Shown here: one piece after another, positions 57,265 to 64,000 of the stretch
How positions within the stretch are numbered: the first letter of the stretch is position 1
Layout of the letters: every line of letters begins with the position of its first letter
From: Litoditis marina
Lineage: Eukaryota > Nematoda > Chromadorea > Rhabditida > Rhabditidae
DNA: 64,000 nt
Assembly: GCA_964036275.1 (NCBI GenBank)
Contig: OZ038435.1
Span: 33,297,728-33,361,727, forward strand
Reading direction: 5' to 3'
Translations under genes and position numbers: made by a program
The notes under the pieces: model-generated
Seen by the model: the letters and a program-made list of their open reading frames with translations, nothing else
Databases searched by the model: none
What the model was told of the DNA's origin: nothing

Positions 57265-60200
57265 ATGTCAAATCCAGAAGTGGAATCAGTGGTGGCCGAC
57301 TCGAAGGAGCTCACGGGCTATATATCAACAGGTTAGTTTCTTAGCTCAGTTGTTCATCCCACCGGTTTATGGTAGCCAAACTGGTCGAAGTATTAGATCA
57401 CCTGAAAGCGGAAAGGAATCAAAAAACAAAATTCGGTTGTTGTTTAAACAGTATATGTATATGCGCTCAAGCAGTTACTTCTTACTTATCTGCTCCTGGT
57501 TTAATGAAAACAACCTTTCGGTTATCCATGTAGCTTATGAAATGAGAAGGACGCTTGTCTGAATTAGTTTGATATTCTCGTCTCGATAATACGCTCTTGA
57601 GAACCAGTAAGGGCCGACTATTGCTCAAACTTGTTCGTTTTAAATCGGTAAGTTTAGCGATCTTGCTGCCCAGAACAAGCCATTAAGAACTCCTTTTTCG
57701 AATGTGTTTGGCTTTGTCAATGTTGTAACTTGTAATGCTTGGTTATTGGTTTCAGGAGATAATAAACTGGAGGAGATGATAAGGCGAGCGGGCGCAGTGA
57801 ATGGCAAGGGACAGTGCATGAAGGACTATCAGGTAGAAGATTTCAAGTATACAATACTCATACACCAGTAAAGTGTGACTATCCACAAAAATGAATCAGT
57901 TGTTTGTTTCACATACGTAAAATATTAAATATATTGCTTTTGCGTCAAAAATCGTCGACTTTTCCCGATTTGGTTTCCAATTTCTCTGACTATTTGTACA
58001 ACTACTGGCCAAGGTCAATTTTGTAAAATTGAAGAGCGCTTAACAGAATAAGTTAAGTTCTCCATTTCACGGTTTCCCACCCAATGCTCCTTTTTTATTA
58101 TTCGAGCGCTACAGATTAAGCATTAAGTATCAAGTGGAATGATTCGTGTTTAATCGCAAATATACATTTTATTTTATTATGTCAGAGCTGTATCGATTGC
58201 ATAAACTCGGAGACGGCAAACGGAAAACGGAGGGCCGTTCTACTGAGTGAACTACAGCGGGAAAACAAGCTGATCATGGCATATCAGGTGTGTACTCAGT
58301 ACAATTTCTTTATTTAACCAGTTTTTTTTTTCGTTTTCAAACCAAACGGTCGCACGAACTGGGGCGCTGGTCAGCTGGTGCCGTTTTGTTATCCGTTGTA
58401 TTTCTTTCAAATTTTCAACAGACGTTACGATTGGTAAGTCGGTATTTGACTCTCGTTTCCTGTATCTGAATCATGAATGCTATACTTTCATCTCCCACAT
58501 TTTCTCTTAACGTATCATCATAGTTGAGTCCCGACATCATACTCGATACGACAAAACTGCACCCAGATTAGATGCAGTTTTGTCGTGTCGATAACGGTCC
58601 TTCGTTCAGTTTCCTCATAGTTTCCTCATATAACTTATATCAGGAATACAATGTTAAGACGTGACAAGATTTATTCGGCAATGTTTATATTGACGATAGA
58701 CTAGTAAACACCATTTTCTTGTTTACTTCACCGAGTAGTTTGCAGGAAGAGAACCGAATTCTGAAGGATGCCGTCGAAGAATGTTTCAACACGCTCGGCA
58801 GCATAATGAGCAGACATAGAACCGCCATGGAGAGTGTAAGCAGGTGAGAGTTTCAACTGCTTTCAAGCCAAAACGCAAAAATGTTAGCAAAACTATTGTT
58901 GTTACAAAACAGCAAAATATGGAATGTAGTACGTCGGTGGTTGTAAATTCGTCCAAAATTATCTTCATTGAAGTTTGGAGTGGAGTATATTGAATCTGAT
59001 CTCAAATCGATTGGTGTAGTTTCCTGAATAGAGATTTAATGAGCGCGGGACTCCCGAATAAAAATGCTACTCTGATTGTTATTCCTCGATCAGCTTCAAA
59101 CACCCTCCCGAGTTGCTTATTCATCATTACTCTATTGTTTTTCAACTTGTTTCTCACATCTACTATTCAGTGTCGTCTATATTCTATTTTTTACTGATTT
59201 ATGGATTGCAGTAAGCCGTGTCCGGTGTCATTCTCCCATGTGAACAAGGTGATTCAAGATCAGACATCGAGAAACATTCAGCAAAAGGAGAAACTCAAGT
59301 TAGTTCATAGTTCATGTTAGAGCATAATGTGGTTAGTGTACTTTGTCTTACCGAAAAGTGTTTTTTTTTCAAGAACCAATCATACCAGATTGTCGATTAG
59401 CTAACTTCAGTTGCAATAATGCGGTTCGTGTGCATGGAAGGAAGGTATATTTAGTTGTATGGGTACTATTCATACACCAGTAAGGTCTGACTATTCGACA
59501 AAAATGAGTCCGTTTTTAGATTTGAACATGTTAAAATTAATGGTACTCCAACAAAAATAGACAATTGTTCTCATTTTCGGCGAAATAATGGTCCGTTTTT
59601 CGATTTATTCCGACTATACGGACAACTTTAGTGGGTATGGTACTATTTAGGCAAATATGTCCTTTATTCTATTCTGTTCTTGTCTCTTATTTATACAATG
59701 CACTGTGAAGCGTCTCTCGCAATGTAATATTGGAACCTTTTTCTACTCGCCATCCCTCAAAAACTGGAATTTTCAATCAATTTCGTGTTAGTTTTCCGTC
59801 GATTTGTCGTTTTTCTGTAAAATTGAACTGTTATTAAGTCGCAGCCCAAACTTTTCCAATAGTGTGTAGCCCCTTTCGCATGAGAAACAGTTTAATTTGT
59901 TCTAGGGATATCGTCTCGGGTCTCACCGGTCACATGGAAAACGGCGAACAAGACAATAATCTTCACATGGAAAAGTTTGCTCAACTAAGGCAGGAACACA
60001 CTGTTCTCAGGTTGGTTTCTTGTTTTTGACCTTCACCTTACTGAAACTATCGCATCGGTTTTGGCAATTTTGTATGAGTACTTGGGGGGAGTATAATCTT
60101 CTAGTCTTTCATGCTTCCGGTTACATGGTGGTGTTCTTGCAGGGAAATGTTGGCGACCGCCGAGATCTCGAACCCCGGCGCCACTCTTGTATTCTCTCGC

Positions 60201-60308
60201 GCCGTTCGCCAGTTGGAGAAAAGGAGGTCGGCCGCGGATCCTGATTCCATCTCAGACGATGAGATGCTCAATAACACTGTCATCGAAGTCGCCAAGTCTA
60301 GTTCTTAA
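57265..60308 (+). CDS. SIKE/FGFR1OP2 family coiled-coil protein (7 exons, about 233 aa)
   Basis: Members of this family (SIKE1, FGFR1OP2 in vertebrates) are coiled-coil subunits of the STRIPAK phosphatase-kinase complex. Exons: 57265-57331, 57756-57832, 58186-58287, 58746-58843, 59212-59298, 59906-60010, 60143-60308, all in phase. Alignment to human FGFR1OP2 is visible by eye: QRENKLIMAYQEENRILKDA (human QQENRQIRELQQENKELRTS), LGSIMSRHRTAM (human LELIMSKYREQM) and LRQEHTVLREMLATAEIS (human LEQENKGLREILQITRES). Length 233 against 253 in human. Heptad-like Leu/Glu/Lys spacing over most of the chain fits a long coiled coil. One copy could represent the ancestor of both vertebrate paralogues. A canonical AATAAA lies at 60766-60771. 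Confidence 0.85.
57847..58015. mobile_element. Family J element in SIKE-like intron 2
   Basis: CTCATACACCAGTAAAGTGTGACTATCCAC at the left; CTATTTGTACAACTACTGGCC at the right. Diverged copy. Confidence 0.5.
58544..58590. repeat. Small hairpin (18-bp stem, 11-nt loop)
   Basis: CGATACGACAAAACTGCA pairs with TGCAGTTTTGTCGTGTCG with one mismatch, inside SIKE-like intron 3. Too short for a typical animal pre-miRNA unless pairing continues through bulges. Confidence 0.5.
59460..59640. mobile_element. Family J element in SIKE-like intron 5
   Basis: CATACACCAGTAAGGTCTGACTATTCGACAAAAATGAGTCCGTTTTT at the left is inverted relative to ATTTCCGACTATACGGAC...TAGTGGGTATG-type sequence at the right. Best-preserved family member by its ends. 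Confidence 0.65.
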
Positions 60309-60737
60309 CCACACATGAGTAAGAAGATGTGACTATACTATAATCTATATAAAAAGGAGCCCGTTTTTCGATTTGAATACAGAGAAATTGGATTTATCAT
60401 CGAAAATGAGCAATATTCGGATCACTTCACTGTTTGTAGTATGGTTTGTATGTTGGAGTATGACTGTATTAACGTGGCCTTGTGAACGGGTTAACGCAAT
60501 GAGTTTTAGTTTAGTTCGGTATATAATTTTTGTGTCGAGGTTGTGTTCATTGAGGTCATGTTGGTAGAAACTTCATTCAGCGTGATTGTATATAAGTATT
60601 TATACTAAGGTTGTTTTGTATATGCTTTGTTAGGTATTGGATGTATTATCTGTTTATGATATGATAATTTATGTCATTTGTGTGATCTCATATACCTTGA
60701 TTGTGTGTTTATGCTTTTCATACTAAATTTTCAATTT

Positions 60738-63700
60738 TTAATCGCAATTGCACAATGGTGCATACAATAAATAACAGACACATGTCTGTAGGAATCGATC
60801 ACAGTTGGAATATTGATTGATGACGTCACATTCTACCCATGTTGAGGAAATATACGGGTCATCACGTTGTTCGTCGGCCGCATGTATACTGTAGGCCTGA
60901 CTTGTTGCTGTGCCTGAAATGGTATGCATGAGTCAATTGAACTGAATTCTGAGTGCTTAGTTTTATGTGGAGAGTTTCTATTTTCGGAGGAAGTTGAATT
61001 TTATAGGCGCTTTTTCTGATTACTTTTACCTTGACATACGCAGGATTCAAACTTGCTGATTTTGGCAGCCCGCGTGACAACACATAAATCATGATTGTCG
61101 ATCGCGTGCTTGTCGCCGAGTTTACCTCGAGTAATGTCGTCTTTCGTAAACCCAACCGAAACAAGTGGAAACTAGTAGTTTTAATTATTATACTCACTGG
61201 GAATCGGTTGAAGGCTGGTCGATAGAACATTTGCGGGGCTAGTGTTGGTTTCGGCGTCGATATACTTAATCTAGTAGTCGTAGTTGGGGGAGAGGTACTG
61301 GTAGTGCTGGTACTGGACGGGGCATAACCATCACTTTTCAACTGGAATTGAGTTATAGGAGAGTCTTTTGTTGTAGTTTGATCTCGACACAAGTCATAAC
61401 TAACGAATTTCGACCGGAAACGGGAGCAAACTACAAATACTAACACCGAATAGGTTCACAGATCAAACCATATAGTCGGCCTGTGAGGTTACAGGCTGTC
61501 GGACGGTTTTCATTTTGAGAGATGAATTTCCACGCATGCGTTCCTAAATAGTATAGCCTTTGACACTACGACGGTTTTGGATTGTAAACTATTCAGTAAC
61601 CACGGTTAGGTGAAACGTAGAGAAAACAACAGCATTGAATGTGCATAAAAAAAGGAACCTGATGTGTGTTTACATTTTTCCATTCATTTAAAGAGAAAAC
61701 TAATTCTGTCTTACCAAAGCGGTAGAGTTGTACTGTCCGGGGAAGAATGCCTCGTACTCGCCACCCAGGCACGAGTTCAAAAAGTGTTCCATGTATCCAC
61801 TTTGAGCCAGACGGTTGTTAGCCTATAATTACGGTTGTGAGCGGAGTACGGTGGGTGAGGTCTTTCCTAAGCATCTACGATAGTTTTTATTATTCATTCT
61901 CAAGTGTGCTCATACATTATTATAGTGGAACTTCCACTTAGTGTTTCACCTGTTCAAGTTCTCAATCTAGTACGAAAATATTTGTAAACTTGAACAGTTC
62001 AACGTTCAACTGCATGAGGCCCTGGTAGGAACGGAATGAACTATATCGAGATCTACATTAGAAACTGAAGACATCTCTTATTTCAAGAGAGTTGTAGAAA
62101 AAAAGGTTTAGAAATTCTTCTTTATGTACCTTACGGAAACCGTGGCCCTCATCGGGATACAGTACATATGTGACTGGAATGCTGTTCTTCTTCAGAGCTG
62201 CCACGAACTGATCTGAAATGACGAATACACGAAACCCAAAACAGAACAATTCACCATTTTCAGCAGTCCTAGATTTTTCGAAGCGGAATTTGTATAATTA
62301 TTCCACCTCCACCGTATAAAGTTAACATGTTCATCCAGGTTTGTGATAGTTTTCGAAGCTTTCAGATGTTGCATTTTTTTAATATAGAACATATTTCTCA
62401 AAAACCGCGAACTCTGAATGGGGTTTTCGACTAGTGAAACGGAGTATATACTAAAAGTGAAATGAATAGTCACGTAAAGTTAGCATTCGAATGCGGCCTC
62501 GTGCACTTTCTCATTGCACGTTGCTGAATTCTGCGGTGTTTACATGTTTCACGTGACTGTGCAATTGGTTACGAATGGTTACCTGACTCCTTCTGTTTGA
62601 CGCGAGGGTCGTTGGCTCCCTGCAGAATCATGATAGGCTTCTTGACCCGGTCGGCGAAGAAGAGCGGAGATCGAGAGATCAATGATTGACGACCTTCTTC
62701 GCTGGAAATCAAGTTTATGGACTCAGAGGTACTATAGTGTACTGTACAGTGTACTGTATAATGTATAGGCTTTCTTTCTGCACGTGTTCTGTTCTCCTAC
62801 AGTATGAAACTGAGGCATTCAACCGTCTTAGTTTTCGTACACTGTACTTTTTTTGTGCTATTGATTCACCAAAAACGTAGATGTTTCCGTTAGAAAGGAA
62901 TCGAATTGACTAGATACTATAGTCGCTCACGGAAAGGCCAGCTAAAGCCGTGCATTCATCTGATTCGCTGTGCGTGTAGTTTGATAATCTATATCATGCG
63001 GATGAAACTGATATTCTTCACAGGAATAAACATACAAGTAGCAAGAACTATAGTCACTAACGTTTTGATGTCCGCGCCGACCATCTTGACGAGATCCTGA
63101 TAGAATCCGAGCCAGTAGGGGGGAACGGCCTCCAGAAGAGAGACGAGGTTCGACGGACCGACGATGTCTATTCCGCAGGCGAATACGTCGGGGGTAAATG
63201 TCAGTCCGACCAGCGACGCGTAGCCACCGTAACTTCCACCTGAAGATGGGTGAAAATCAATATAAATTAAGAAGAGTGACCACACCATCGTTGTAATTAG
63301 ATCCCATTACGCTATATTTAACAAATTTGGACTGAAAAAACATTGGGATAGAAGCATAGTGTAAGGCAGCCTGCTTTTGATAGAGCTTACCCCTAAACCT
63401 TTTTTAATCCATAACTTCACACTTACTTGTGACTCAATACTGTGAGTTATATTTCTACGGCATATTCACTAATTCCCAGTCCACCTAAAGTGAACGAAAA
63501 TCAGTAAATGAGATACTTTGACATACTTAGCCAGCCGGATAACATTTTGGAAGAAATTGGGTGTGTTTGGAAGTTTTTAAAACGTTTGATTTGAAAGTTA
63601 TTTTTTTGAGTACTAGTGTAAAAAATGAATACTTCTCTCATACAAGATAATATAACCTACCCATGATGGCTACTTCACTGCGGTTGGCGATTCCCTTGGC

Positions 63701-63812
63701 TACGGCGAATTCGACTGCGTCCAGCAGATCGTAGTGCATCTTCCGGCCCCATTCCCCGTTGCCCGCATTCGTCAGACTCTTGCCGAAGCCTACACTTCCG
63801 CGGAAGTTCACC
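60738..63812 (-). CDS. S9 prolyl-oligopeptidase-family serine peptidase, C-terminal catalytic part (partial)
   Basis: Exons in coding order: 63812-63661, 63239-63062, 62701-62583, 62212-62130, 61822-61715, 61270-61198, and probably 60913-60738; junctions in phase. The 5' part lies beyond the right edge. Seen: [20 protein letters not shown], then [20 protein letters not shown] with the nucleophile Ser (GGSYGG), GANDPRV with the catalytic Asp, and DEGHGF with the catalytic His. The triad is complete and in the order of an S9 alpha/beta hydrolase domain; the usual beta-propeller would be encoded upstream. The wording is closest to the acylaminoacyl-peptidase/DPF-like branch. The C-terminus is uncertain: instead of splicing at 61198, reading through gives a stop at 61181-61183 after SEYNN. 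Convergent with the SIKE-like gene. Confidence 0.85.
60766..60771 (+). terminator. AATAAA poly(A) signal, likely for the SIKE-like gene
   Basis: The only canonical AATAAA between the SIKE-like stop (60308) and the convergent gene. If used, the SIKE 3'UTR (about 460-490 nt) would overlap the last proposed exon of the minus-strand peptidase gene. Confidence 0.4.
61371..61440. mobile_element. Family B element in the S9 peptidase intron
   Basis: TTGTAGTTTGATCTCGACAC at the left and GGGAGCAAACTACAAATAC at the right; the right end matches the copy at 23973-24045 (CGGGAGCAAACTACAAA). Confidence 0.6.
62451..62575. mobile_element. Family I element, inverted orientation
   Basis: AATGAATAGTCACGTAAAGTTAGCATTC to TGTTTCACGTGACTGTGCAATTGGTTAC; the reverse complement is collinear with 53352-53478. 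Ends just before the donor of the 62701-62583 exon. Confidence 0.65.
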
Positions 63813-64000
63813 TGGATTAGAAAACTAATAAGTGTCAGCAATATAACGGAAAGTGATTATGAAAAGTTGACCTGGTTTCTTTAGATTCCCAAGAGTATCA
63901 ATGTTGACTGGTTAGTGTTAACAGAATCAGTGAGAGGCGTTCACTTATTAATATCCAATGGACACTCCCGGAAGTTCATCTAAACGGCGTCCATCAGAAC

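Noticed and set aside
63841..64000. Further upstream exon of the S9 peptidase at the right edge
   Set aside because: Minus-strand frames there do not give the RGYAVL-type strand expected before VNFRGS and lack a convincing donor; treated as intron.

Overview
The window reads as nuclear DNA of an invertebrate animal. It is AT-rich, intron-dense sequence with GT-AG introns (mostly 100-700 bp), many small inverted-repeat elements in the introns, and products that align residue by residue with animal families. I could not fix the phylum. Every one of the six plus-strand genes has a 3' splice acceptor 0-28 nt upstream of its start codon. That suggests spliced-leader trans-splicing, known in nematodes, flatworms, tunicates, cnidarians, ctenophores and some sponges, or else 5'UTR introns in every gene.

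Layout. 1-6998: no recognisable gene. 6999-14007 (+): adipose triglyceride lipase (PNPLA2/ATGL-like), 18 exons. 15021-20327 (+): CLN3/battenin, 12 exons. 23771-29012 (+): secreted astacin metalloprotease, 10 exons. 29013-33823: repeat-rich intergenic DNA with a tRNA-derived SINE and a 1.1 kb terminal-inverted-repeat (TIR) element. 33824-42599 (+): DCAF17-like CUL4-DDB1 adaptor, 15 exons. 42600-49817: repeat-rich intergenic DNA, including two roughly 2 kb TIR elements. 49818-56187 (+): unidentified nuclear-type coiled-coil protein, about 15 exons. 57265-60308 (+): SIKE/FGFR1OP2 family protein, 7 exons. 60738-63812 (-): C-terminal half of an S9 prolyl-oligopeptidase-family serine peptidase, convergent with SIKE and running off the right edge. 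Every exon junction given was checked for phase by hand; the ends of some genes and the front of the 49.8-kb gene remain ambiguous.

The genes do not form an obvious pathway. ATGL (lipid-droplet lipolysis) and CLN3 (lysosomal membrane) are neighbours and both concern lipid turnover, but nothing in the DNA shows co-regulation. The most striking non-genic content is a set of at least eleven families of short, non-autonomous inverted-repeat elements, seen two to eight or more times each, sitting mainly in introns and including a hairpin with perfect 49-bp arms. No transposase was recognised.
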